DNA from: DATBHW01 sp035307385
GTDB taxonomy: Bacteria; Chloroflexota; Ktedonobacteria; Ktedonobacterales; DATBGS01
Assembly: GCA_035307385.1 (NCBI GenBank)
Contig: DATGID010000082.1
Coordinates: 81,895 to 145,894, forward strand
Direction: 5' to 3'
DNA length: 64,000 bases
Shown: positions 34,008 to 42,179 of the stretch, piece after piece
How positions within the stretch are numbered: the first letter of the stretch is position 1
Layout of the letters: every line of letters begins with the position of its first letter
Program-made: the position numbers and the translations under genes
The notes under the pieces: generated by a model
Told to the model about the DNA's origin: nothing
What the model saw: the letters and a program-made list of their open reading frames with translations, nothing else
Database searches by the model: none

Positions 34008-35126
34008 ATGTCTATCCCTGTACGACCCGGCCACCCCTACTGCATGTACGATGAGATACTGGCGCAGCCAGAGGCTATCAGGCGTCTGCTGGCAACAGAT
34101 GAGCAACAGCGCAACGAACTGGCAGCGCTGCTTGTGAACAAAAGGCGCTTCGTCATCACCGGCTGTGGCACAGCGCTGCATGCCGCCCTTGCAGGCGAAC
34201 ATCTGCTGCGCTGGCTCACCAGGAAGCGCCGCGACACCCGCGCCTTCCAGGCGTTTGAACTGACTGAGTATGGCCCGGCCCTGGACAGCGATACAGCCCT
34301 CTTCGTGCTCAGCCACTCAGGGACAGCCACCGCCAGCATTCGCGCCCTGGAAAAAGGCAAACGCGAGGGCGCATTGTGTCTCACCATCACCGCCTATCCC
34401 GAAAGTCCAGCCGCCACTGCTGCCGACGCCATCCTCCTCACGGGCTATCCCCAGCAGCAATCTGCTGTCTATACCGTCAGCTATACCTTGATGGTTGCGC
34501 TGCTGGCCGATCTGGCCTGGCGCATTGGACTCCAGGCCCCTGATGGCAGCGAGGCCGTCCGGGTGCTCGCTCAGGCTGCCACAGGCGACATTGCCTCTAT
34601 GCCCGATCTCGTGCAGCGCGCGCTCGGCCTGGAGGAGCAGATGAAAGCGCTGGCCGAACGCTATCAAGATCGCCAGCGCTTCTTCTTCCTGGGCGGCGGC
34701 CCACACCTGATCACCGCGCAGGAAGCCGCCCTCAAAATGATGGAGGCCAACTACACCGCGTCCACGGGGATGCACATCGAGGAGTTTATTCACGGGCCGA
34801 TCTCGTCGTTGGATGCGCGCGATGTCGCCGTCATCATCACGCCACCAGGAGCCACGCACAACCGCGCGCTGGACGTGCTGAAAGCCGCGCAGGTCATCGG
34901 CGCGGAAACCATCGCGCTCACTGAAGCAGACGACGAAGAGATCAAGGCCAGTGCCACACATACCGTATCCTTGCCCATCTGCCCGGAGCCACTGAGCATA
35001 TTACCAGCGATTGTGCCCTTGCAGCTTTTCACCTATTATGTGGCCCTGGCACACGGCGTCAACCCTGATCTCATCCATCGCCACGACGAGCGCTACGCAG
35101 CGGCGCGGCGCGGCTATATTCGCTAA
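34008..35126 (+). CDS. SIS-domain sugar isomerase (GlmS-like, no glutaminase domain)
   Basis: The 372-residue protein contains two sugar-isomerase (SIS) domains, the first with GCGTALHAALAGEHL and SHSGTATAS, the second with FLGGGPHLITAQEAALKMMEA and EEFIHGPISSL. This equals the isomerase half of glucosamine-6-phosphate synthase without the N-terminal glutaminase, as in AgaS, FrlB or GlmS-like deaminases. It probably deaminates or isomerises a phosphosugar in the cytosol. AAGGAG precedes the ATG at 34008. It follows DUF711 in an operon and its stop codon overlaps the clpC stop codon on the other strand by 4 nt. Confidence 0.9.
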   Translation: MSIPVRPGHPYCMYDEILAQPEAIRRLLATDEQQRNELAALLVNKRRFVITGCGTALHAALAGEHLLRWLTRKRRDTRAFQAFELTEYGPALDSDTALFVLSHSGTATASIRALEKGKREGALCLTITAYPESPAATAADAILLTGYPQQQSAVYTVSYTLMVALLADLAWRIGLQAPDGSEAVRVLAQAATGDIASMPDLVQRALGLEEQMKALAERYQDRQRFFFLGGGPHLITAQEAALKMMEANYTASTGMHIEEFIHGPISSLDARDVAVIITPPGATHNRALDVLKAAQVIGAETIALTEADDEEIKASATHTVSLPICPEPLSILPAIVPLQLFTYYVALAHGVNPDLIHRHDERYAAARRGYIR

Positions 35127-37600
35127 TCGGGCCCTTCGCCGCTGACCAGCGCCATCACATGCAACTGGAGTGTGCCATCGGCCCCGACATCTGCCAACAC
35201 CCGATCACCAGGCTGGAACTCACCTTTGAGTAAGCCTTCGGCCAGCGGGTCTTGCAGCATATTTTGCAGCGTCCGGCGCAGCGGGCGCGCGCCAAAGTCG
35301 GGGTCATAGCCGCGCTCGACCACCAGGTCTCTGGCCGTGTCCGTCAGATCGAGGCTAATGAACTGCTCCGAAAGGCGCGCCTGCGTCTGAAGCATCAGAA
35401 TATCCAAGACCTGGCGCACCTGCGCCTTCGTGAGTGCGTGGAACATAATAATATCGTCGAGGCGGTTCATAAACTCTGGCCGGAAAAGTTTATGAATCTC
35501 TGGCATGATGCGGTCCTTCATGCGCTGGTACTCGGCCTGCTCCGACGCCTCATCCTGGCGTGCATGACTAAAGCCCATCTCGGCCCGCTTCATCAACAGC
35601 GACGCGCCCACATTGGAGGTCAGGACAATGATCGTGTTTTTGAAATCGACCACGCGCCCCTTGGCATCGCTGAGCCGCCCATCTTCCAGAATCTGAAGCA
35701 GCAGTTCAAACACCCTGGGGTGAGCCTTCTCGATCTCGTCAAAGAGCACCACACTGTACGGCTTACGCCGCACCGCTTCGGTCAACTGACCGGCCTGATC
35801 ATAGCCCACATAGCCCGGAGGCGCGCCAACTAGACGCGCCGCGTTGTGCCCCTCCATAAACTCGGACATATCCAACTTCACCATTGCGTCATCGCTGCCG
35901 AAGAGCGCCCCGGCCAGCGCGCGCGCCAATTCGGTTTTGCCCACACCCGTTGGTCCCACAAAGACAAATGAACCAATCGGGCGACGCGGGTCGCGCAGCT
36001 CCGCCCGCGAGCGCCGCACCGCCCGCGCCACAGCCGTAACCGCCTCATCCTGGCCGATGATGCGGCGGTGCAATTCTTCCTCCAGATGCAGCAGACGCTC
36101 CGACTCTTCCAGGGTCACCTTGAGCGCCGGAATACCCGTCCACATCGAGACCACCTCGGCAATCTCGTGCTCGCCGATTTGCGGCAAATCCTCATCCCGT
36201 GTCCGCGACCAGCGGCTTTCAACCTCCATCAATTCCTGACGCAGTTGGTTTTCGTGGTCGCGCAGATCAGCCGCCAGGGAAAACTCGCGCTGCGCAATCG
36301 CCAGGTCTTTTTCGCCCTCCAGCCGGGCCAACTCCTCGCGCATGGCTCGCGCCCCGAGCGGAGCCACCGAGCGGCTCACCGAAAGCCGGGCCGAGGCTTC
36401 ATCGATCAGATCAATCGCTTTGTCTGGTAAATGACGGTCCTGAATGTAGCGAATCGAAAGCTGTACCGCCGCGCGCAGGCTCTCATCGGTGATGCGCACG
36501 CGATGAAAGCTTTCGTAACGGCTGCGTAACCCCTTGAGAATGTCGAGCGTTTGCTCCGGCGTCGATTCGTGAATCATCACCGGCTGGAAGCGGCGCTCCA
36601 ACGCCGGGTCTTTCTCAATCGTCTTGCGATAATCATCCAGCGTGGTCGAGCCAATGCACTGGAACTCGCCGCGCGCCAGCAGCGGCTTGAAGAGATTGGC
36701 GGCATCCACCGACCCTTCGGCAACGCCCGCGCCAACCAACGTATGCAGTTCATCGATAAAGATGATGCAGTTGGCCGCCGTCACAATCTCATGCACCACT
36801 TTCTTCAGGCGCTCTTCAAAATCGCCGCGATATTTGGTGCCGATGGTCAGCAAACCAACATCCAGCGAAACCACACGTTTATCTCTCAAAAGGTCGGGTA
36901 CCTGGCCGCTGGCAATGCGCTGGGCCAGGCCCTCCGCAATCGCCGTTTTCCCAACGCCTGCCTCGCCGATCAAGACCGGGTTATTCTTGCTGCGCCGCGA
37001 CAAAATCTGCATCGCGCGTTCGATCTCTGTCTCGCGCCCGATCACCGGATCAAGCTGCCCGGCCACGGCGGCAGCCGTCAAATCGTGGCTCACTTGATTG
37101 AGGGTTGGAGTCATATTGTACCTAGCCATATGCTCCGCCGCAAAAGCCGTCATCTGGCGACCCTGGTGGCGAAGCTGCTCCATTTGGGAACGCGCCGCGT
37201 TGAGCGCAATTCCAAAACTTTCTAAGACTCCCGCCGCAATCCCTCCACCTTCGCGCAGCAGACCAAGCAAAAGATGGTCGGCGCCAACTTCTGGCGCGTG
37301 GCTCTCCTGCGCCTCCTGCTCGGCCAGGTCCAGTACCGTCCGCGCTGGCCCACTTAGCGTCGGCTCGCTCAACAGCGGGCGTGTGCTGCGCCCAATCACA
37401 AACTCCAGCGCCTGGCGCACGCGAGCCGAACTCGCCCCTAGCTGGCTGATCACACTTTCGATCAACGGATCGTTGATCTCTAGCAATCCCAGCAACACAT
37501 GTTCTGTACAAATGGTCTTATGGTTCAGCCGCAAAGCGTCTTCGCGCGCCTGCGCAAGCGCTCTGCGGGCTTCAGTGGAATAGTGATCAAATCGGCTCAT
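35123..37600 (-). CDS. clpC: ClpC-type AAA+ unfoldase
   Basis: The 825-residue protein has the full ClpC order: two Clp N-terminal repeats (residues 1-145), AAA1 with GEAGVGKT, a UVR-containing middle domain (EFSLAADLRDHENQLRQEL), and AAA2 with GPTGVGKT and a C-terminal lid. It unfolds proteins for ClpP, usually with adaptor proteins and arginine-phosphate marks in Firmicutes. GGGGAGG precedes the ATG. No clpP, ctsR or mcsA/B gene is in the window. It is divergent from the LexA-type winged-helix gene; a pair of inverted repeats lies between them. Confidence 0.95.
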   Translation of the reverse strand: MSRFDHYSTEARRALAQAREDALRLNHKTICTEHVLLGLLEINDPLIESVISQLGASSARVRQALEFVIGRSTRPLLSEPTLSGPARTVLDLAEQEAQESHAPEVGADHLLLGLLREGGGIAAGVLESFGIALNAARSQMEQLRHQGRQMTAFAAEHMARYNMTPTLNQVSHDLTAAAVAGQLDPVIGRETEIERAMQILSRRSKNNPVLIGEAGVGKTAIAEGLAQRIASGQVPDLLRDKRVVSLDVGLLTIGTKYRGDFEERLKKVVHEIVTAANCIIFIDELHTLVGAGVAEGSVDAANLFKPLLARGEFQCIGSTTLDDYRKTIEKDPALERRFQPVMIHESTPEQTLDILKGLRSRYESFHRVRITDESLRAAVQLSIRYIQDRHLPDKAIDLIDEASARLSVSRSVAPLGARAMREELARLEGEKDLAIAQREFSLAADLRDHENQLRQELMEVESRWSRTRDEDLPQIGEHEIAEVVSMWTGIPALKVTLEESERLLHLEEELHRRIIGQDEAVTAVARAVRRSRAELRDPRRPIGSFVFVGPTGVGKTELARALAGALFGSDDAMVKLDMSEFMEGHNAARLVGAPPGYVGYDQAGQLTEAVRRKPYSVVLFDEIEKAHPRVFELLLQILEDGRLSDAKGRVVDFKNTIIVLTSNVGASLLMKRAEMGFSHARQDEASEQAEYQRMKDRIMPEIHKLFRPEFMNRLDDIIMFHALTKAQVRQVLDILMLQTQARLSEQFISLDLTDTARDLVVERGYDPDFGARPLRRTLQNMLQDPLAEGLLKGEFQPGDRVLADVGADGTLQLHVMALVSGEGPD

Positions 37601-37938
37601 CAGGAAACCTCCCCTTTCCTTCCGTCATCAACGCCAAATACATCCTTGAAGCAGCGGTGAGCATCTTCCCACGAGCATCCAAACCGCCTCCGTGCCCGCC
37701 TATGCCCACATCCCCTGTATTTGTTCAGAGCAAAGAACGTGCCAGAAGCTTAGCTATTTCGAGGAATAGAGCAGCAACACAGCAAACGAGCTGAACAAAT
37801 CAACACCGCCGGGCGCTTTCCGCTTTTGCAGACCTCAACCGGAATATCTCCTTGAGGGTCTCTTCTGCCGTATCAAGGCGCGCTGATGGCCTCATGCCAT
37901 CAGCGCGCCTTCCATGCCAGAGTCTACGAGGTGTCTTT
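37601..37938. promoter_or_regulatory. clpC-winged helix intergenic region with a 10-bp inverted repeat pair
   Basis: ATTTGTTCAG (37719-37728) and its exact complement CTGAACAAAT (37791-37800) face each other with centres 72 bp apart, about seven helical turns. No CIRCE or HAIR element and no strong promoter were recognised. The rest of this 338-bp stretch holds the hairpin at 37875-37911. Confidence 0.45.
37875..37911. repeat. 16-bp perfect hairpin in the leader of the winged-helix gene
   Basis: Arms 37875-37890 and 37896-37911 are exactly complementary around CTCAT. It lies 28 nt before the ATG of the LexA-type gene and has no U-tract, so it may be an operator, a barrier terminator or a translational control hairpin. 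Confidence 0.6.
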
Positions 37939-38256
37939 ATGCGCAAACAGCAGCGCTGGATTCGTCTGCAACTGATGTGTTGCTTTATCCATGCGTATAC
38001 ACAAACGCATCATCTACCGCCCACCGTGCGCGAGATTGGCGAGTGGGTCGGTTGCCAGGGCATCCGCAGCATCCAGCTAGCGCTGGCCGTCCTGGAACAG
38101 CAGCAGTATCTCAAGCGAGAACCCCACAGCCAGCGCAGCATTGTCCTCACCACCAAAGGCATCGCCCTGGCGCAGCGCTGGCAGTTGCTTGTGCCTGTTG
38201 CCGGAGCAGGCATGCAGACCCTGCAAGAACGAGAAGAGGCCGCCTCCGCATCCTGA
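37939..38256 (+). CDS. LexA-type winged-helix DNA-binding protein lacking the peptidase domain
   Basis: The 105-residue protein consists of a LexA N-terminal winged helix (LPPTVREIGEWVGCQGIRSIQ, here LPPTVREIGEWVG; then VLEQQQYLKREPHSQRSIVL) and a short tail. Full LexA is about 200 residues with a Ser-Lys S24 peptidase domain, which is absent, so it cannot be cleaved in the SOS manner. GAGGTG precedes the ATG at 37939; an in-frame extension upstream passes through the hairpin and is not preferred. It probably represses by itself and may control clpC or its own gene; no target is proven. Confidence 0.75.
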   Translation: MRKQQRWIRLQLMCCFIHAYTQTHHLPPTVREIGEWVGCQGIRSIQLALAVLEQQQYLKREPHSQRSIVLTTKGIALAQRWQLLVPVAGAGMQTLQEREEAASAS

Positions 38257-38302
38257 TGGACACGATAGGCAACCTCTTCGAGAGAAATGTAGCGCCCGGT
38301 CG

Positions 38303-38343
38303 GTGAGCGGTGGCCTAGGCGAACGGCTGTCCCCACCGCTCAC
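38303..38343. terminator. Hairpin terminator after the winged-helix gene
   Basis: GTGAGCGGTGG and its complement (11 bp) enclose a 19-nt loop, 46 nt after the stop. No U-tract. The following 110 nt up to the aroF promoter show nothing else. Confidence 0.5.
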
Positions 38344-38452
38344 GATGGGCGAAGTTGCCCACCGGTTTGCGCTTCTTCCAGCCCTTGCCGAGCACAGCCA
38401 CGGGATGCCCAATCTGATTTCGCCGGAAATCGCTTGCCCGGCTGGAAAAGCC

Positions 38453-38482
38453 TTGACACCAGATCGTCATCCCCGCTATAAT
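38453..38482 (+). promoter_or_regulatory. Consensus sigma70-type promoter of the DAHP synthase operon
   Basis: TTGACA (38453-38458) and TATAAT (38477-38482), both full consensus, 18 bp apart; start near 38489. Confidence 0.8.
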
Positions 38483-38533
38483 CCTGTCATCAACAACCCC
38501 ATTGCCCCCACGGACAACGGGCAGGATGATGGC

Positions 38534-38596
38534 ATGCTCAGCACGCAAAAACAGATTCGCTTTTACTTCTATTATTCGTTTAGTCCTCCAGCATGA
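38534..38596 (+). CDS. Phe/Tyr leader peptide of DAHP synthase (20 aa)
   Basis: The ORF reads MLSTQKQIRFYFYYSFSPPA: six aromatic codons within seven (F-Y-F-Y-Y-S-F). An AGGA lies ten bases upstream. It is followed by a large hairpin that covers its stop codon and then a terminator, ahead of an aromatic amino acid biosynthesis gene. This is the classic layout of translation-coupled attenuation: ribosomes stall at Phe/Tyr codons when those amino acids are scarce and the terminator fails to form. Regulation is inference; the layout is seen directly. Confidence 0.8.
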   Translation: MLSTQKQIRFYFYYSFSPPA

Positions 38597-38638
38597 TGGT
38601 GGACCATTTGGGCTGAGCAAAAATCCACCCCATGCTGG
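38588..38638 (+). promoter_or_regulatory. Pause/anti-antiterminator hairpin of the leader
   Basis: 38588-38603 pairs with 38624-38638 (CCAGCATG with CATGCTGG, GGTGGA with TCCACC, small internal loop). The 5' arm includes the end and stop codon of the leader peptide. Confidence 0.6.
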
Positions 38639-38642
38639 GCAA

Positions 38643-38670
38643 AGCAGAGGTTTTCTCCTCTGCTTTTTTG
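38643..38670 (+). terminator. Attenuator terminator before DAHP synthase
   Basis: AGCAGAGG and CCTCTGCT form an 8-bp stem with a TTTTCT loop, followed by TTTTTTGTTT. It ends 26 nt before the DAHP synthase start. Confidence 0.85.
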
Positions 38671-38695
38671 TTTGCTTAAAAAAGGAGCTTTTTTC

Positions 38696-39775
38696 ATGAT
38701 CGTCGTCATGCAGCAGCACTGCACCGATGAGCAAATCGAACACGTGCTCGTCTTTCTGAAAGATCATGGGCTGAGCGGACACCTTTCACGCGGGGCCGAA
38801 CTCACCGTGATTGGCGTGCTCGGCGCGGTTGGTCCATCCGGCACACGCAGTACCGCTGGCGGCATTAATCCCTCGGTTGGCGAAGCCCTTGAAGGGTTGC
38901 CCGGCGTTGATCGCATTTTGATCGTTTCCAAGCCCTATAAACTTGCCAGCCGGGAGTTTCATCCTGAGGATACCGTTATCGAGGTGCCTGCGGCCTGTGT
39001 AGCCGGAGGCGTGGTTCCCATCGGTGGCCCTGGTGTTGTTATGATGGCCGGACCCTGCACCGTCGAAACTGAGCAGCAGCTTATGACCACCGCCGAAGCG
39101 GTGCGCAAGCAGGGCACGGTCATCCTGCGCGGCGGCGCTTTCAAGCCCTCAACCTCGCCTTACAGCTTCCGTGGGCTGGGCGAGCCTGGTTTGAAGCTGC
39201 TGGCAAAAGCCCGCGAGGAATTTGGCATGGCCGTCATCACCGAGGTCATGACTCCTACCGATGTCGATCTGGTCTGCCATTATGCTGACATCCTGCAAAT
39301 TGGCACGCGCAATATGCTCAACTACATGCTGCTGGATGAAGTCGGCAAAGTCAACAAGCCGGTGATGCTGAAACGGGGCATGTCGGCAACGTATGAAGAA
39401 TGGCTGCTGGCCGCTGAATATATCCTCTCGCAAGGCAACCCCAATGTCATGCTCTGCGAACGCGGCATCCGCACGTTCGAGAAGACCACCCGCAATACCA
39501 TGGACATCAGCGCGATTCCGCTCATCAAGCGCCTGTCTCATCTGCCGGTCATCTCCGACCCCAGCCAGGGCACCGGGCGACGCGATCTGGTCACGCCGCT
39601 TTCGCTGGCTTCCATCGCCGCTGGCGCTGATGGGCTGCTGATCGAAGTGCACCCCAATCCCGACGAAGCCCTCAAAGACGGCGCGCAATCTCAGACCATC
39701 GACCAATTCAGCCAACTCATGCCAACGGCGCATGCCGTTGCCGCCGCCATTGGCCGCAATTTCGTTACAGAATAA
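38696..39775 (+). CDS. aroF: 3-deoxy-7-phosphoheptulonate (DAHP) synthase, class I-beta, with N-terminal regulatory domain
   Basis: The 359-residue protein has an N-terminal ferredoxin-like domain (about residues 1-75) and a (beta/alpha)8 catalytic domain, the order of the Thermotoga maritima enzyme, where the small domain gives Tyr/Phe feedback inhibition. The enzyme joins phosphoenolpyruvate and erythrose-4-phosphate, the first shikimate step. Motifs: AGPCTVE (C121), GGAFKPSTSPYSF, CERGIRTFE, SDPSQGTGRR. Two usual residues differ: the KPRTS arginine is S152, and the metal-ligand His (272 in Thermotoga numbering, offset 19) is Q291. AAAGGAG precedes the ATG. It is controlled by a Phe/Tyr attenuator. 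Confidence 0.92.
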   Translation: MIVVMQQHCTDEQIEHVLVFLKDHGLSGHLSRGAELTVIGVLGAVGPSGTRSTAGGINPSVGEALEGLPGVDRILIVSKPYKLASREFHPEDTVIEVPAACVAGGVVPIGGPGVVMMAGPCTVETEQQLMTTAEAVRKQGTVILRGGAFKPSTSPYSFRGLGEPGLKLLAKAREEFGMAVITEVMTPTDVDLVCHYADILQIGTRNMLNYMLLDEVGKVNKPVMLKRGMSATYEEWLLAAEYILSQGNPNVMLCERGIRTFEKTTRNTMDISAIPLIKRLSHLPVISDPSQGTGRRDLVTPLSLASIAAGADGLLIEVHPNPDEALKDGAQSQTIDQFSQLMPTAHAVAAAIGRNFVTE

Positions 39776-39780
39776 TCCGC

Positions 39781-39814
39781 AAGGGGGTAAGGATGTTCCT
39801 GTCCCTACCCCCTT
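39781..39814 (+). terminator. Hairpin terminator after DAHP synthase
   Basis: AAGGGGGTA and TACCCCCTT, 9 bp, loop 16 nt, directly after the stop codon. Confidence 0.6.
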
Positions 39815-39834
39815 CATCGCTCACAAGGGTGCGG

Positions 39835-40239
39835 CTAGCGTGGCTCCCAGGTGAAGAACTCCAGCAAATGGCCGTCGGGGTCTTCCACAAAAATCTGTGT
39901 CACCCCATCTCCGCGAGGCATAGGGCCTCCGATGACCTCGACACCATGAGCAGCGAGGTGCGCCAGACATTCTTCCAGATCAGCTACCTCGAACGCCAGA
40001 TGATGGCCCCGGCCCGTGCGCGCTGCCTCGCGTGGCACCCCAAAGCCTGAAGGTGCCGACGTATCTTGGGCGTCGATCAAATGGATTTGAAACCCCGACC
40101 CCTGGAGCCAGAGACCCGCGAAGTTGAAGGTGCTTGGGCGCGGCACTTCCTCCAATCCCAGCACCTCACTATAGAACGTTCTTGACTGCTCAAGGTTCCT
40201 GACAATCAACGTACTGTGATCTAACGTGAGCAACTTCAT
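39835..40239 (-). CDS. VOC (glyoxalase-fold) family protein
   Basis: The 134-residue protein shows the paired beta-alpha-beta-beta-beta units of the vicinal oxygen chelate family: LDHSTLIVRNLEQSRTFY at the start, GHHLAFEVADLE in the middle and VEDPDGHLLEFFTWE at the end. The two His and the C-terminal Glu are likely metal ligands. Substrate cannot be told: glyoxalase, dioxygenase and antibiotic-resistance proteins share the fold. The ATG at 40239 has GAGGAAAAG upstream; the longer start at 40263 is less likely. A TTGCCC-18-TAGAAT promoter lies at 40323-40294 on the minus strand. Confidence 0.85.
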   Translation of the reverse strand: MKLLTLDHSTLIVRNLEQSRTFYSEVLGLEEVPRPSTFNFAGLWLQGSGFQIHLIDAQDTSAPSGFGVPREAARTGRGHHLAFEVADLEECLAHLAAHGVEVIGGPMPRGDGVTQIFVEDPDGHLLEFFTWEPR

Positions 40240-40293
40240 CTTTTCCTCGTCTCTCGTTCGCAAACTAAATGTGCGTAGAACTACCGCTTACCG

Positions 40294-40323
40294 ATTCTAC
40301 TCGGCTCGCCGGCATCTGGGCAA
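40294..40323 (-). promoter_or_regulatory. Probable promoter of the VOC gene
   Basis: Minus strand TTGCCC (40323-40318) and TAGAAT (40299-40294), 18 bp apart, about 55 nt before the start codon. Confidence 0.45.
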
Positions 40324-40385
40324 GCGCATTCCTCCCGTCAAAAAGCTCGTATCTCTCAAAATACAGCGTTGGGACGCGCCTCTCT

Positions 40386-40407
40386 GAAGAGGTTTGACAA
40401 CCTCTTC
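40386..40407. promoter_or_regulatory. 9-4-9 inverted repeat over the -35 box
   Basis: GAAGAGGTT and AACCTCTTC flank TGAC; the repeat covers the -35 hexamer of the glycoside hydrolase promoter. Likely an operator. Confidence 0.5.
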
Positions 40408-40422
40408 TTCTACCCCTATACT
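40394..40422 (+). promoter_or_regulatory. Sigma70-type promoter of the glycoside hydrolase
   Basis: TTGACA (40394-40399) and TATACT (40417-40422), 17 bp apart; start near 40429, inside the large palindrome. Confidence 0.7.
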
Positions 40423-40473
40423 CGTTCCGAAACCGATACCGTGATCGATCACGGTATCGGTTTCGGAACGAGT
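40420..40473. repeat. 54-bp perfect palindrome at the transcription start
   Basis: The 27-nt halves 40420-40446 and 40447-40473 are exact reverse complements with no loop. The palindrome begins inside the -10 box and covers the start site and first 45 or so transcribed bases. It contains nested sub-repeats around GATCGATC. Confidence 0.9.
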
Positions 40474-40524
40474 CCCCAAAACCATACAAGCTCAGCCCTC
40501 CCATTTTTATCTTGGGTAACAGGG

Positions 40525-42042
40525 ATGCATCGGAGGTTTTTTAAACGCATGCTCACGACTCTCAAGGCGCGCCACATCGCCTCTTCGTTCCTTTATGCGC
40601 TGGCGCTTCTGCTTGCGCTGGCGACCAGCCAGGGCGGCAACGTCTCGGCCAGCAACGCTGTCCAGGTCACGGTCAAGGCCAATGCCCCGCTGGGAACAAT
40701 TCCTGAAACCGCCTTTGGCATGAATACCGCTGTATGGGACAGTCAACTCCTCGACCCTCACCTTCCTTCCCTGCTCAAGCAGGCTGGAACCACCATGCTG
40801 CGCTTTCCTGGCGGTTCCACCGCCGACGCCTATCATTGGCGCACCAACTCGCTCACCGCTGGGCAGGGAGGGTACGTCAATCCAAGCAACACGTTTGACG
40901 CCTTCCTGGGCGTTGCGCGACAAACCGACGCGCAAGCCATGCTGACAGTCAATTATGGATCAAACGCGGCTGGCACAGCCGGGGGAGACCCGCAGGAAGC
41001 GGCGGACTGGGTGAAATATGCCAACATCACCAAACACTACGGTGTGCGCTATTGGGAGATTGGCAACGAAATCTATGGCAATGGCACCTATGGCTCGCGC
41101 TGGGAAGTCGATCTGCATAAACAGACCGGCCCGGTGGCTTATGCCCAGAACGCCCTCGCCTTTATCCATGCCATGAAGGATGCTGACCCCTCGATTCAGG
41201 TCGGAGTCGTGCTGACCGCGCCAGGCAGGTGGCCTGACGGCCTTAAACCGGATTGGAACCGCAATGTTCTTTCCATTGCATGTCAGGCGATCAACTTCGT
41301 CGACGTGCATTGGTATCCCCAGGACCCCAAGCAAGAATCAGACGCGGGCCTGCTCAACAGCACCAGCCAGATTGCCTCTATGGTCTCTACGCTGCGGGCG
41401 CGCATCAAGCAATATTGCGGCAGCCACGCCAGCCAGGTGGGTATCATGGTGACCGAAACAAACTCGGTCTCATTCAACCCTGGGAAACAAACCACCAGTC
41501 CAGTCAATGCCTTGTTCCTTGCCGATAACTATATGAATTGGCTGGAAAACGGCGTTGCCAATGTCGATTGGTGGGATATCCATAACAGCATCACCACCGG
41601 CCAGAACAATAGCCCTGCCTTGTATGGGGATACCCAGTATGGGGATTACGGTGTACTCTCCAGCGGCCAATCAAGCAGCGGCATCAGCGAACCCTCTTTG
41701 GACACGCCTTTCCCATCCTATTATGGAATGCAAATGTTAACCAGGCTGGGGCACAGCGGAGATCAGATGCTTTCGGCCTCATCCAGCCAACCGCTGCTGA
41801 GCGTCCACGCGGTGAAACAACAAGATGGTCGGCTGGCGATACTCTTGATCAACAAAGACCCCAGCACGAACTATAACGTCTCCTTCGCTCTGCCAGGGTA
41901 TCACTCCGCCTCAACCGCAACCATCTACTCGTATGGCAAGAGCGGTAACGCCATTCAGCAAACACCAGACCCGGCATTTGGAAGCACGCTTTCAGAGGAT
42001 ATTCCTCCGTATTCCCTGGTCACCATTGTTCTCACCCCCTGA
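40525..42042 (+). CDS. Secreted clan GH-A glycoside hydrolase (alpha-L-arabinofuranosidase-like)
   Basis: The 505-residue protein starts with a signal peptide (hydrophobic FLYALALLLALA, cleavage likely after NVSA). The TIM-barrel carries the clan A acid/base motif EIGNE (E182) and a nucleophile VTETNS (E311), and an N-terminal LRFPGGSTADAYHW block as in GH51/GH39-type enzymes. A beta-sandwich of about 90 residues closes the protein. It should cleave a plant-type arabino- or xylo-glycan outside the cell; the exact family is unsure. An ATG at 40549, 12 nt after GGAGG, is an alternative start that keeps the signal peptide. It has an unusual operator region upstream and stands alone. Confidence 0.8.
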   Translation: MHRRFFKRMLTTLKARHIASSFLYALALLLALATSQGGNVSASNAVQVTVKANAPLGTIPETAFGMNTAVWDSQLLDPHLPSLLKQAGTTMLRFPGGSTADAYHWRTNSLTAGQGGYVNPSNTFDAFLGVARQTDAQAMLTVNYGSNAAGTAGGDPQEAADWVKYANITKHYGVRYWEIGNEIYGNGTYGSRWEVDLHKQTGPVAYAQNALAFIHAMKDADPSIQVGVVLTAPGRWPDGLKPDWNRNVLSIACQAINFVDVHWYPQDPKQESDAGLLNSTSQIASMVSTLRARIKQYCGSHASQVGIMVTETNSVSFNPGKQTTSPVNALFLADNYMNWLENGVANVDWWDIHNSITTGQNNSPALYGDTQYGDYGVLSSGQSSSGISEPSLDTPFPSYYGMQMLTRLGHSGDQMLSASSSQPLLSVHAVKQQDGRLAILLINKDPSTNYNVSFALPGYHSASTATIYSYGKSGNAIQQTPDPAFGSTLSEDIPPYSLVTIVLTP

Positions 42043-42080
42043 GCCATGCCAAAGAGGACATCGAGGACTTAGGCAAGAAA

Positions 42081-42152
42081 GCAAAACAAAAAACCCTGAT
42101 CTGTGCTATCTCCTATCTCTTAGAACAGGTAGAGAAGATGGGACAGATCAGG
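42081..42152 (-). terminator. Intrinsic terminator of the DUF4870-like gene
   Basis: On the minus strand CCTGATCTGT (42152-42143) pairs with ACAGATCAGG (42104-42095), closing a long loop with inner pairing, and GTTTTTTGTTTTG follows (42094-42082). One of the few terminators here with a clear U-tract. Confidence 0.75.
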
Positions 42153-42179
42153 CGCAGGCCAACGTATTGAGCCTCTGCT

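Noticed and set aside
37719..37800. SOS box for the LexA-type protein
   Set aside because: The repeats do not match a LexA operator known to me, and the protein lacks the self-cleavage domain.
40265..40504. 79-codon minus-strand ORF over the 54-bp palindrome
   Set aside because: Its Arg/Tyr repeats are produced by translating the palindrome; no ribosome binding site.
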